A stretch of 64,000 nucleotides of DNA. Origin: Pleodorina starrii. Taxonomy: Eukaryota > Chlorophyta > Chlorophyceae > Chlamydomonadales > Volvocaceae. The notes beneath the pieces were generated by a model. The model worked only from the letters and a program-made list of their open reading frames with translations, did not search any database and was not told where the DNA came from. The stretch's first letter is position 1; each line of letters opens with the position of its first letter. Shown in pieces: positions 55,128-64,000 of the stretch. Location: contig BRXU01000047.1 of the NCBI GenBank assembly GCA_030267565.1, positions 372,001 to 436,000 on the forward strand. The letters are read 5' to 3'. A program made the position numbers and the translations under genes.

Positions 55128-58100
55128 ATGCAAGCCCTAGACGAACTCCCCGATGAGGTCCTGCTGCGCGTCCTGGCGGGCGCTGGCAGCAAAGCCATTC
55201 TACGAGCAGCCACCTGCTGCCGGCGCCTCTGCGGGCTGGCCAAAATGTTGCAGTCGTACCGATGCTTCAGTTCCGCCGCGTCCACCAAGAGCGACCTGGG
55301 AGATGCGCTGGCGGAGGCCTGCGATCGTGCGCTGCAGGGCATGCTCGGTGAGCCAGCTCGCGCGCGCCTTCCCTTGCACCCGCTGCGGCGACTGCAGCAC
55401 CAGTCCAGTATTTGCGAACCAAACCACTCCGCCGCGCTTGGGTCCAGGCGCTGCGTTGCGCGCACCGCAGCCCACATGGGCAGAAAGGAGCCCTTGCAAA
55501 GCCACGCGGGTCGGAGAGGGGGGGAGACAAAGTCGGAGCAGCCAACCCCGCCGCCGCTGTGAAACGGAGCCCCTGGTCCGACCCAGGCGGTGGCCGAGAC
55601 ACCCGCCTGCCAGGCGGCCTGCACAGCCTCTCACCCCGGTGCTCCCGCCCACCTCTCCGCTAGAGGGTCCGCTGTGCTGCCACCCGTAGTACGACCTCTC
55701 CGCGCGCGGCGGCGCGTGGCCTGCGGCGCCCTGACTCCCCCCCTCGCCCCCTCCCTAACCCCCCCTCGCCCCCTCCCGCAGGCTGTGTGGACTTTGCGCT
55801 GGTCTTCGCTGCCAACCTGGACAAGCCGAGGGGGTCTCTAGCTAGCAAGGTGGTGGAGGGGCTGCTGCCCAGACTGCCGCCGGTAGGTTGGGGTGGGATA
55901 GGTAGGGCACGGCAAAGTACAGCAAGGTACGGCAGGAGAAACGTGGGTGTGTGCCCGGTGGATCGGCCGGAGTAAATTGCGTGAATTTTACGTGGCCGCG
56001 ACTCGCGAGCCGGGTTGGGAGTGGAAAGGGGCACGCAGCAGAACTGCAGAAGGCCGCCGCGCTGTGCCGTGCCGCTGTGTGATGTTGCACAGCATGTCAA
56101 GGCCGCCTGCCTGCCTTCAAAGTAATGGATCCTCCCATGGCTCGAATTTCGACCCCCCCCTCATCCCCCTCATACCCCTCATCCGCCTCCCTACCCCCCC
56201 GCCGGGCCGGCCCGGCCTCTCCGACCTCCACCTCGCGGATTGTACTTCCAACCATTCGGCTGCATCCGCACGCGCTCGCCGCCTTTCCCCAGCCTCCTCC
56301 CTCCCTCCCTCCCCCTTCCCGGTCCGTCCACCCACTCCTCCCCGCCAGGGCACGCCGGTGGTGGGTTGCGCCACCGTGGGACTCATGGGTGTGGGTCCCG
56401 GCGGCGCCTTTGAGCTGGACCCCACCGCCCGGGGCACTCCACGGGGCGCTGGGGTCGCGCTGCTGCTGGGCCGCATGCCGGGCTGCAGAGTGCGGGCCTT
56501 CTGCAACCTGCCGCCGCCACCACCACCAGCGGTAAGGGGCTTAGGGGGCTGGGCTGGGGGGCTGGGCTCAGGAAGCTCGAGGAGCTGGGCAGGTTGGGGT
56601 TGGGGTTGGGGTTGGGGTTGGGGTTGGGGTTGGGGTTGGGGTTGGGGTTGGGGTTGGGGTTGGGGGGCAGCGGAGGTTTTCGGGCTGCCGGGATTTGGGG
56701 CCAAGTGGAGGCGCGGCCACAGGCGCTGGTTAGCAGCTGAGGGTTATGTGGGCACAGGGCGGCCCGGGGGGGGGCAGGGGTAAGGCGGCCCGGGGGTTAA
56801 GGTGGGGCAGGGGTAAGGCGGGGCAGGGGCTTAAGGTGGGGCAGGGGTAAGGCGGCCCGGGGCTTAAGGTGGGGCAGGGGTTACGGCGGGGCAGGGGCTT
56901 AAGGTGGGGCAGGGGTAAGGCGGCCCGGGGCTTAAGGTGGGGCAGGGGTTAAGGCGGGGCAGGGGCAGGGATGTCTCCGGGCTCCGGTCGTTGCGGCGGG
57001 CTTGGCGATACCGCGATGCCGCCACCGCATGAGATTCGCTTGTCCTCCCGCTTTGCTTGGCTTGGCTTGACTTGGCTGGACTCTGCGCAAGGCAACGCTC
57101 CTCGCCCCGCCCGCCCTCCCTCCCACCTTCCGTTACGGACTGCCCTCTCGCTTGACCTCCCCTTCCTCCCTCTCCGGCCCGACTGTGCGGTGCGATGCGC
57201 TGCAACACCATCATCATCGTCGTCGTCGCCATCATCACCAACATCATCACCAGCAGCAGCAGCAGCAGCAGCAGAGCCAGCAGGATGCCGCCGCCGCCGG
57301 CCGCCGCCCCGCCAAGCGCCCCCCCGCGGGCCCCGGCCCCGGCGGCGGCCTCTCCGGTGGGGCCAGCCGCAGAACCGACTCAGCCAACGCCGCTGTCATC
57401 GATTGGCTGACTGCGACCGGGGACCAGGATCCGGCCGGGAGCGCCGCTGCCTCCAGCCGCCAGCCTCACGCACCAGCGACCACTGCTGCCGCCGCCGAAG
57501 GCGGCGGCGGCGGCGGTGGCGGCGGTGGCGGCGGTGGCGGCGGCGGCTCCGCCGCCGCCGCGGCGGCGGCTGCGCCTGCCGCGCCCCCTCCGCTGCCTTC
57601 CGCCCGGGCCCTGGGTCTGCAGTCTGTGTGGGTGCTGGTGGGCGGCAGTACGGCGGCGTTTGAGCTGCTGGATGGACCGGGGGGGCTGCTGCAGTGGCTG
57701 CAGGCGGACGAGCGGGTGGGGGGGGGGGGGTTGGGGGGCGGGGGGCCGGGCCGTGTGTTTGTTTTTTGGGGGGGCGGGGAAGGGGTAGAGTGCAATAGGT
57801 CGTGTGTGGGGTTACGGAAGAGGTGGGTCGTTCATCCCGATGTGGGTGGATGTGAATGTGGGTGTGGGGTGGGGACATCAGTCGCAGATGTGGATGTAAA
57901 TGGGGGGGGAGGACATCTCTAGGCCAGCGCCCATCACCCACTTGCGCGCCAACAGCCATCCCCGCCACCGCCCTCGTCGCCCATTTCATCGGGCTGCTGT
58001 CATTGCCGCACTGCTCACCCCCTATCTCTGCCCTCTCGCGGCTTTTCCCCCCAAACCCAACCCCCCTAACCCCCCTTTACCCCCCCCCCCGAAGGCGCGG

Positions 58101-61100
58101 CCCGTCATCGCCGGCGGTGTGTCCTCGGGCCGGGGCGACCTGTTCTTCCACCCGGGCCGCAAACCACCTCCACCGCCGCCCTCAAGCACCGAGCCAGCAG
58201 GCACTGCAGCGGCGTCGGAGGAGGCGGAGGCGGGGCAGGAGGGCGCCGCCGCCGCCGCAGCGGCGGCGGTGGACGCTCAGGCGGAGGGCTTGGGCCGTGC
58301 AGGCGGCAGCGGCAGCGGCAGCGGCAGCGGCAGGAGAAGCCGTAGGAGCAGCAGGAGCGCCGCCGGCGGAGGCGGCGGAGGCGGCGGAGGCGGCGGAGGC
58401 GATGTTTGGGACGCCGACGTCAAGGGCGTCCATTACGTGGGGCTGGCGGTGATGGCAGGGGAGCCTGCCGTACACGTTGGCGGCGGCGGCGGCGGCGGCG
58501 GCGCCGCCGCTGACACCTTTGACGATGCCTCCGCCGCGGCGGCGCCGCCGGCGCCGCCGGCGGCTGCTCCCGCTGCGGCGACGGCGGTTGCGGCGGCGGC
58601 GCAGCCGGCTGTTCGTGCGTGCGCGTTGGCGATGCGCGGCTGTGCTGGGCTGCCGGGTCAGGCGGTGTTTGAGCGGGTGGACATTTCGAGGGAGGCCCTG
58701 TCGCTGCGGCGGCGGGGGCGGCAGGGGGGCCAGCAGGCGGCGGGGGAGGGCGGTGGAGACGACGATGACGACAGCGGCAGTTCCAGTGAGGACCTCGATG
58801 ACGACGAGGTGGAGGGGGAGCTGGTGACCGTGTCAGGTAGGGAGGTGGGGTGCGGGGGCTGGGTCTGGGGGGGGGGATGCGGGGGGAAGGGGTTATTCAC
58901 GTAAAGGCCGGAGCCCGTGAACGATAACGGGGAGGGGCTGTGGGGAGGAGTTCCGGGCTGAGTGGCGGAGTGGCTGTGTGGCTGGGCAGTGCCGTATCCC
59001 GTATGGGGGGTGTCGGGGGGGGGGGAAGGGGAAAGGAGATACCGCAGGAGGGGAGGGGTAAGGAGGGCTGTAGAGCCGCAGCAAAGCAAGCGGCGTTGGC
59101 GACGTCGGCGGCAGAAGGGTGCCCGGTGCGCGAATCTGCCGTCCCTCAGCCCCCAAGAGGCTGTTCTCAGGAGGGCTTCCTCCTGGGCTGGCGCTGCGGT
59201 GGTTTGCCGCCCTGTCCTGCTCATGCGCCCATCACCCCGCCCCTCTTCTCCCTCCTGCGCCCCGTCGCCCCCGCACTGCCCCCGAAGGCGCCCTGGACCC
59301 TCCCTTACCCCTCCGGCACCCTCCCTCCTTCACTTCCTCCCCTCCCTGCCTCCCTTCCCGCACCCCACTCGTTCCCTCCCTCCCTTTCCTCTGTCCTCCT
59401 TGTCCACTCCACTCCCACCCCCACTCCATCCTCTTCTTTCCCCATCCCCTCCCCACCCCTTCCCTTCACTCCCGCACCCACACCCACCCACCCACCCCCA
59501 GGCGGTGTGTCGGTGGGTGGCGGCAGTCTGCTGCAGCAGTTGAGGGCGGCGATGGTGGCCAACCAATCGGTGCCTCATCTGGCGGTGTGGAGGGCGGAGA
59601 GGGGGGACGCATCGCTGCACACGGGGCTGGATGTGCAGGTACGTGTGTGGCGGGAAGAGGGGGGGGGGAGGGGGCCGGATGAAGGGGGGGCGGGGGGGGA
59701 GGCAGGGGCGGATGAAGGGCGGCGGGTAAAGGGGGGTGGGGCAGTGGAAGGGACGTGCGCCTGGGGGGTGTGCTGTTGTGGCTCTCCTCGGAGGTGTGTG
59801 GGGTCCGGGGGTGCAGTTCCCTTCGCATCTTCCGAGCAGCCTCCTCCGGAAGCCCCTACTGCCCGCACCCCCCCTCCCCTTGTTTCAGCCCCCGTCAGAT
59901 TCCCTCTCCGGGCTACGCACTCTTAGCCCCCCCCCCCATTGGCAAACAGCGCCTCCGGCGCCTACCCCCCCCCCCCGTTGCCTTTCTTTTACCGCCCTCC
60001 CGCCCTACCTCCCACGTCCCGTGACCGTCACCCTCCCACCTGCCCTCCCTTACCCCACCCCCCGGCGCGGCACAACACCAACACCACCACCAACACCAAC
60101 ACCACCAACACCAACACCAACACCACCAACACCAACACCAACACCACCAACACCACCACCAACACCACCAACACCACCACCAGGTGTTTCGGTCGGGCAA
60201 AATGGTGATGGGGGAGGTGGAGCCAAACCTGATGGCGCTGTACGGCATTGTGGCCTTCCGTACGTCAGACGTGGCGGCGCTGGACGCCATCACATCCGCA
60301 CCTGGATCCGGATCCGGATCCGGATCGGTGGTGTGCTGCCAGCTGGCAGACATAACACCCCAGGTGGGTGGGTGGGTGGGTGGGTGTACGGCATGCCGTA
60401 CACACCGTACTTGCAACGACGGACGTTGCAGACCGGGCCGGGGCCGGGGCCGGAGCTGGGCTGGGCTGCGTCGTTTGTCGTTCATCAGCGCTTTCCTCGT
60501 GAGATTCGTTGTTTTGACGGATGACGGGTTCTCCCCCCTCCCCCTCCCCCCCTCCCTCCCCCCTCCAGGGCTGCCGACTGCACCTCCAGGCTGAGCTGCC
60601 CGTACTGCGCAGTGTGGCCTCCCCCTACCCCACTCCGCTGCTGCCGGGCGGACGACCCGACCCGCGCCACTGGGAGGGGTATGCGGTGGTGCGCCGCGCG
60701 GCGCTGGCGGCGGGGGGCCGGGCGGGGCCGGTGGCCCTGGCGGTGTTCTCGTGCACCGGTCGAGGGAGGGCCATATTCGGGGGGGCCAGCACCGAGTGCG
60801 AGGCAAGGATTGCGGATGAGGTGGGCAGTGCGGGGGAGGGGGGAGTGAGGGGGGAGTGAGGGGGAGGGATACCATACCGGAAAGCGGTGTGTGGGCGGAG
60901 AGTGTGGGCGGAGCGGGTTGGGTTGGGTGAGGAGGCTTGGGGCGGGCTGGCTGGCGGGCTGGCTGGCGGGCAGACGGGTAAGGGATCGCGGGTGGGGACG
61001 GATTCCCAGATGGATCGGAGGGACCGGCTCGGCTGGGCAGTGGGCACCTTAGACCTTACCTTTCGTGACGTTGCGTTGTGCCAGCTGGGCGGGAACGCAC

Positions 61101-61912
61101 CCAGCACCCCCGCACCCAGCTCGGGACGGAGTGCCCCTCCGGAAGCTGACCGACCTCGTACCCATACGCCGTACACAGCTCCTCCCCAGTCCCCACACCG
61201 GTGGGCCGTCGTCTGACGCGTGTGGCAGGTGGCGGTGGAGGCACTGCACCGGTGGAAGCAGCCCCACCAGACTGGTCGGAGGACCGGCCGGCTGGGCCGC
61301 CAGTGCCCCCCCCGTCCACGTCCACGTCTAAGTCTACGTAGACGCACCTTTCATCCCACGGATTGAACCAGCCCCAACCTGCACTCCCTTCCTAGACCCA
61401 ACCTCTCAGCACCTGCTTCCGGAAGCCTCTCGAATTCTCACCGCCCTCCCTGGCGCTGCCCCCTGGCCCTGGCCCTGGCCCACCCCACCCCCCTGCCCGT
61501 CTCCCCCCGCCCCCCGCTCGCAACCCCCCCCCAGGTCCTGCAGCAGGGGGTACCCTTCGTCGGCGCGTACTGCAACGGTGAGCTGGGGCCGTACGTACGG
61601 CACGGTTACGCGGGCTGGTTCTTCAACCCGCTGATCTGCGTGCCGCCACCCGGGCCAGGATCCGGGTCCGCGGTGGCGGCGGCGGCGGAAGGCTCGGCGG
61701 CGGCAGCCGACCACGTGGACTGCCAGGGAGCGGCGGCGGCGACGACGACGAAGACGGAGGGGTCAGCTGCACGAGACGGTGGCGGCGGTGGCGGTGGCGG
61801 CGGGTCGGGTCGTGCCCCGGGGGGTTACACTGTTGTGTCGGGCGGTCGGGTTTTGCCGCTGGACCGCACCCGGATGCAGGGCTACACGTCCGTGTATGCG
61901 GCCATTGGCTGA
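55128..61912 (+). CDS. FBXO22: F-box protein with FIST domains (FBXO22-like)
   Basis: Nine exons join in phase to 884 residues: 55128-55347, 55782-55882, 56349-56531, about 57254-57715, 58095-58836, 59502-59638, 60184-60363, 60569-60820, 61535-61912. Residues 3-40 form an F-box (LDELPDEVLLRVLAGAGSKA then ILRAATCCRRL). FIST-N starts at CVDFALVFAANLDKPRGSLA and continues with GTPVVGCATVGLMGVGPGGA, LGLQSVWVLVGGSTAAFELL and ARPVIAGGVSSGRGDLFF. FIST-C includes PNLMALYGIVAFRTSD, VALAVFSCTGRGRAIFGGAS and GVPFVGAYCNGELGPYVRHG, whose NGELGP is the family signature. Human FBXO22 is about 400 residues; the excess here is Gly/Ala/His/Gln inserts, mainly exons 57254-57715 and 58095-58836. F-box proteins recruit substrates to SCF ubiquitin ligases; FIST is a sensor-like fold. 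The first base of exon 57254 is approximate. Confidence 0.85.
56592..56666 (+). repeat. (TTGGGG)n tandem repeat in an intron
   Basis: About twelve perfect TTGGGG units in the intron after exon 56349-56531 of the F-box/FIST gene. The unit equals the ciliate-type telomere repeat and is a strong G-quadruplex former, but it is not the CCCTAAAA type expected for this lineage, so it is treated as a minisatellite. Confidence 0.95.
56770..56970 (+). repeat. GC-rich minisatellite in an intron
   Basis: About ten degenerate units of TAAGGYGGGGCAGGGG, alternating with TAAGGCGGCCCGGGG, in the same intron as the TTGGGG tract. Confidence 0.9.
58890..58930 (-). repeat. R1 repeat (intron 5 of F-box/FIST gene, antisense)
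   Basis: On the minus strand: TCGTTCACGGGCTCCGGCCT then TTACGTGAATAACCCC. Unlike the other intronic copies it is antisense to its host gene. Confidence 0.85.
59025..59046 (+). repeat. R2 fragment (intron 5 of F-box/FIST gene)
   Basis: AAGGAGATACCGCAGGAG, the R2 core only; it is within 100 bp of an R1 copy. Confidence 0.5.
60072..60183 (+). repeat. CAACAC/CACCAA tandem repeat ending at a splice acceptor
   Basis: A run of ACCAACACCA-type units forms the last 110 bases of an intron and ends in the acceptor CACCAG before exon 60184-60363. The tract therefore lies where a polypyrimidine tract would normally be. Confidence 0.9.
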
Positions 61913-61940
61913 GGAGGGACGGGGGCGGGGTGGGGGGGGG

Positions 61941-61973
61941 GGGGTAATTAGAACGGCCCGGGGCGAGGGAACG
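61941..61973 (+). repeat. R3 repeat (just after F-box/FIST stop codon)
   Basis: GGGGTAATTAGAACGGCCCG then GGGCGAGGGAACG, starting 29 bases after the stop codon at 61912. Confidence 0.75.
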
Positions 61974-62370
61974 CAACGCAGTTACCTGGGAATATTACCT
62001 GAAGGTGGGGAGGGGGAGGGGCCGAGGGAGGGTTATTGCATATGGAACCGCGGTGGGGTGGGTGTCGGAGTGGGTGGGTGGTCTGCAGCGCTGCAGGTCA
62101 TGCGGCGAGCTGCGGTGACGGCGGCTGCGAACCTCCGGAAATGGGGAAATGGGGATGGGAAGGAACGGCTCGGAAGGGAGGGAGGGGGGTCGACCCGACG
62201 CGGTGTGATACAGCGGGGCTGAATCACCGCCGCCGCCGCCGTGTGCGAGGGGGGGAGGGGTTGGGGAGAGGGGGGGGTGAATTGGAGGGATGCGGTTGGG
62301 CTGGGATGGGCTGCGCTGGGATGGGATGGGCTGCGGTTGTGTTCGGCGTGTGTGTGTATGTGGGGGGGGG

Positions 62371-62404
62371 GGGTATTCACGTATAGGCCGGAGCCCGTCA
62401 ACGT
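62371..62404 (-). repeat. R1 repeat (downstream of F-box/FIST gene)
   Basis: On the minus strand: CGTTGACGGGCTCCGGCCTA then TACGTGAATACCCCCC. It lies between the F-box/FIST gene and the weak candidate gene that follows. Confidence 0.8.
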
Positions 62405-63235
62405 CTGCAAAATAAACAAACGTGGCAAACTTGCAAGTAGCAAGGGCGTCAGATACAAACCGAGAAAATGTAGCGCGTCCGAGTTGAGCCGCCACGTGAC
62501 GAGGACGAGACGAGACGTAATGGTGGCTGCTGGAGATTTGCTGAGGCTGTTAGGTGACACGTTGCTGAACTGGTCGAGAAAGTGCGGCTGGGATGCCAGG
62601 TGAGGGGGTTAAGGGCTGTGCCGGGTGCGGCCGTCAGTGCCAGCTGCTAGAGGGGAGGGGAAGCACTTTGTGGCCGCATGCCGCGTTGGCAGCGTTGGGT
62701 TGGGCTCGTTGGACGTCGTTGGCAGTCGAGCATGTAAGGTGGGTAGCTGTGTGCGCTGGTGGTGGCCTTTTCAAAGCGTGGTGGCGGACTGGCGGTCGTT
62801 CAGAAAACGGCTTGGCGAGGCGAGGTTTCGAGGCCTCGAGGTTTCGGTTTTGGTTTCGGTTTTAGGAAACTCCGCTGGTGGTTTCGGACGCGAGCTACCC
62901 CGAGCAATACGTTTTGGCGGGAATGGAGAAGACGGGCGTCATGCCTGAAAAGGTGACGGAGCTCCTGAAATCCAGAGCCAGGGATGGAGAGATTTTGGGT
63001 GTACAGCACGTACGGCGTCCGCCAGATCTGCCCCTGTTTTGGCGGGGCTTGGAGGGTCGGGTCGGGTAAGGCCGGGTCGGGGCATGCTGTCGACTGCCCG
63101 CCCGCTTGCGGTGGCTCGGGCATCACCCCACCGTTTCTCCGCTCCATCGGAAACAGACCCCGGGGCAAACAGACCGAGGCCTCCACGCCCTTCATGATGT
63201 GCCGGGAGGGCAAAGCGCCTGCAGCCCATGCACCG
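62400..63235 (+). CDS. Weak candidate gene fragment
   Basis: Two exon-like segments are seen. One frame around the ATG at 62520 (MVAAGDLLRLLGDTLLNWSR) is open from 62400 and ends at the donor CCAG|GTGAGG (62599). A second segment starts after TTTTAG at 62866 and, in its protein-like frame, reads ETPLVVSDASYPEQYVLAGM then EKTGVMPEKVTELLKSR, up to a possible donor at 62999. The phases of the two do not join cleanly. A third possible piece (TEASTPFMMCREGK) lies near 63175. No family was recognised. It may be a real short gene with a missed exon, or chance. Confidence 0.3.
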
Positions 63236-63679
63236 CACCATCACTCCGCACTGCCGCTGCCGGCCTGTTTTGAGCGTTACTCTGCTGTGTGCTGTGTACT
63301 GTGTGCTGTGTGCTGTGTGCTGTGCGCTGTGTGCGTTCGCACCCCCCCCTTTTTGGAGCTACCGTGGTCTCCGTAGTCCAGAGCCTCAGCAGCGTAGGTC
63401 AGCAGGTACTGGTGGCACAAAGACACTCCTGATGTTGGAGCTGGTCGTGATGCACAACCGGAGGCGGGTACAGCGACTGCAGCTAGGAGGACGGGGAGTG
63501 GGGTTTGGGCTGGCGAACTCCACTAATACCGCTGCGGCTGCTGCAGTCCCGGCTTGCGTAGCGTGGTAAGTGGCGGAGGGGAGCTGCAGCAGCCTTCTGC
63601 AAGGCTCAGAGTTGCCTCCAACGTTGTCTTATTGATATGTTGTTGCTGTTTTGGCATGGAACTACCGTACGGCGGTACG
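63236..63679. other. Intergenic region before tRNA-Gly
   Basis: It includes a GTGCTGT tract (about 63288-63330). The open frames (for example 63228-63569, plus) have no recognisable domain. No promoter box for the tRNA is expected upstream, since its control elements are internal. Confidence 0.4.
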
Positions 63680-63751
63680 GCGCCACTAGTCCAGTGGTGA
63701 GGATATTTGCCTTCCAAGCAAAAGAGCGGGGTTCGATTCCCCGGTGGCGCA
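63680..63751 (+). tRNA. tRNA-Gly (anticodon TCC)
   Basis: 72-nt cloverleaf with acceptor arms GCGCCAC and GTGGCGC followed by discriminator A, D arm AGTCCAGTGGTGAGGAT, anticodon stem TTTGC/GCAAA around loop CTTCCAA (anticodon TCC, reading GGA), and T arm CGGGGTTCGATTCCCCG. All stems pair fully. No CCA is encoded. Confidence 0.96.
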
Positions 63752-63824
63752 GGATAAACGTTTTGAGGCATGTCATTAGGCCCACTACAAAACTCGCCTC
63801 ACAGGGCGGGTATGTTGAGGCAAG

Positions 63825-63945
63825 GGTACCACGTGTGTATGCTGAACGGGGTGTGCCGTTCAGCTCCCAGGCGGGCACAGCTCCGACCGTGCTGACAGTG
63901 GCTCGCAGGACTCTGGCAAAAATTCAGGCTCCTAATCCGGCATGA
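63825..63945 (+). repeat. Dispersed repeat shared with 38345-38475
   Basis: GGCTCCCAGGCGAGCACAGC-type blocks match the minus strand at 38345-38475. Starting about 75 bases after the tRNA-Gly gene, it may mark an insertion near a tRNA gene. Confidence 0.6.
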
Positions 63946-64000
63946 CACGCACGCTGTTATGTGATCTCCCGCCACAATTGCCAGCCCCGTTTGCTAGCTT

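Noticed and set aside
54805..55128. 107-codon minus-strand frame of ordinary composition
   Set aside because: It starts at TTG, overlaps the leader and start codon of the F-box/FIST gene and has no relatives I recognise.
56592..56666. TTGGGG tract considered as an interstitial telomere
   Set aside because: The expected telomere unit for this lineage is TTTTAGGG, which is seen elsewhere in the window; a perfect ciliate-type unit inside an intron is better read as a minisatellite.
60184..60363. Possible start of a separate gene at the ATG inside this exon
   Set aside because: The exon joins in phase 0 to both neighbours and supplies a necessary FIST block.
61229..61330. Possible extra exon after CTGACGCGTGTGGCAG
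   Set aside because: Including it would separate two adjoining FIST-C blocks (ECEARIADE and VLQQGVPFVG) that join directly in phase.

Overview
The window looks like nuclear DNA of a volvocine or closely related chlamydomonadalean green alga. The evidence is the very high GC content, genes split into many short exons by GTGAG/GTGCG...CAG introns, long poly-Gln, poly-Ala and poly-Gly runs inside coding exons, two eukaryotic tRNA genes, an L1-like LINE and short stretches of the Chlamydomonas-type telomere motif (CCCTAAAA). Species cannot be fixed from sequence alone. Gene models were assembled by hand from conserved domains, splice consensus and agreement of reading phase across every junction; they are not experimentally supported.

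Layout. (1) 1-7066, minus: the 3'-incomplete part of a protein with two cyclic-nucleotide-binding folds, each interrupted by long low-complexity inserts. (2) 8173-18044, plus: a 13-exon gene of 632 codons resembling IQANK1 (ankyrin repeats, coiled coil, dynein AAA5-like tail), with a tRNA-Ala(CGC) gene antisense in its last-but-one intron. (3) 19.7-35.5 kb: an accessory block. Two intronless leucine-rich-repeat-like paralogues (21382-23514 and 31297-33456, both minus) sit in duplicated units about 10 kb apart; a frameshifted, 5'-truncated L1-like LINE (about 24660-29318, minus) lies between them, and a third partial copy of the left flank follows. Interstitial telomere-like repeats abut LINE 3' ends here. 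(4) 36123-37412, minus: a two-exon coiled-coil gene with an apparent 1-base frameshift. (5) 41299-50822, minus: a nine-exon, 1688-residue Gln/Gly/Ala-rich coiled-coil protein of unknown function. It is divergent from (6) 51165-54205, plus: PRCC, a nuclear pre-mRNA-processing-associated protein, with 342 bp between the two start codons. (7) 55128-61912, plus: an F-box plus FIST-domain protein (FBXO22-like), nine exons, 884 residues. (8) 62.4-63.3 kb: a weakly supported gene fragment, followed by tRNA-Gly(TCC) at 63680-63751.

The genes do not form a pathway; this is an ordinary eukaryotic gene neighbourhood. The most unusual layer is repetitive: at least three short families (called here R1, R2 and R3, 25-66 bp) recur almost only in introns or just after stop codons of otherwise unrelated genes. 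Further points are a perfect 25-bp hairpin in an intron of the cyclic-nucleotide-binding gene and the LINE/telomere-repeat/LRR-gene block.
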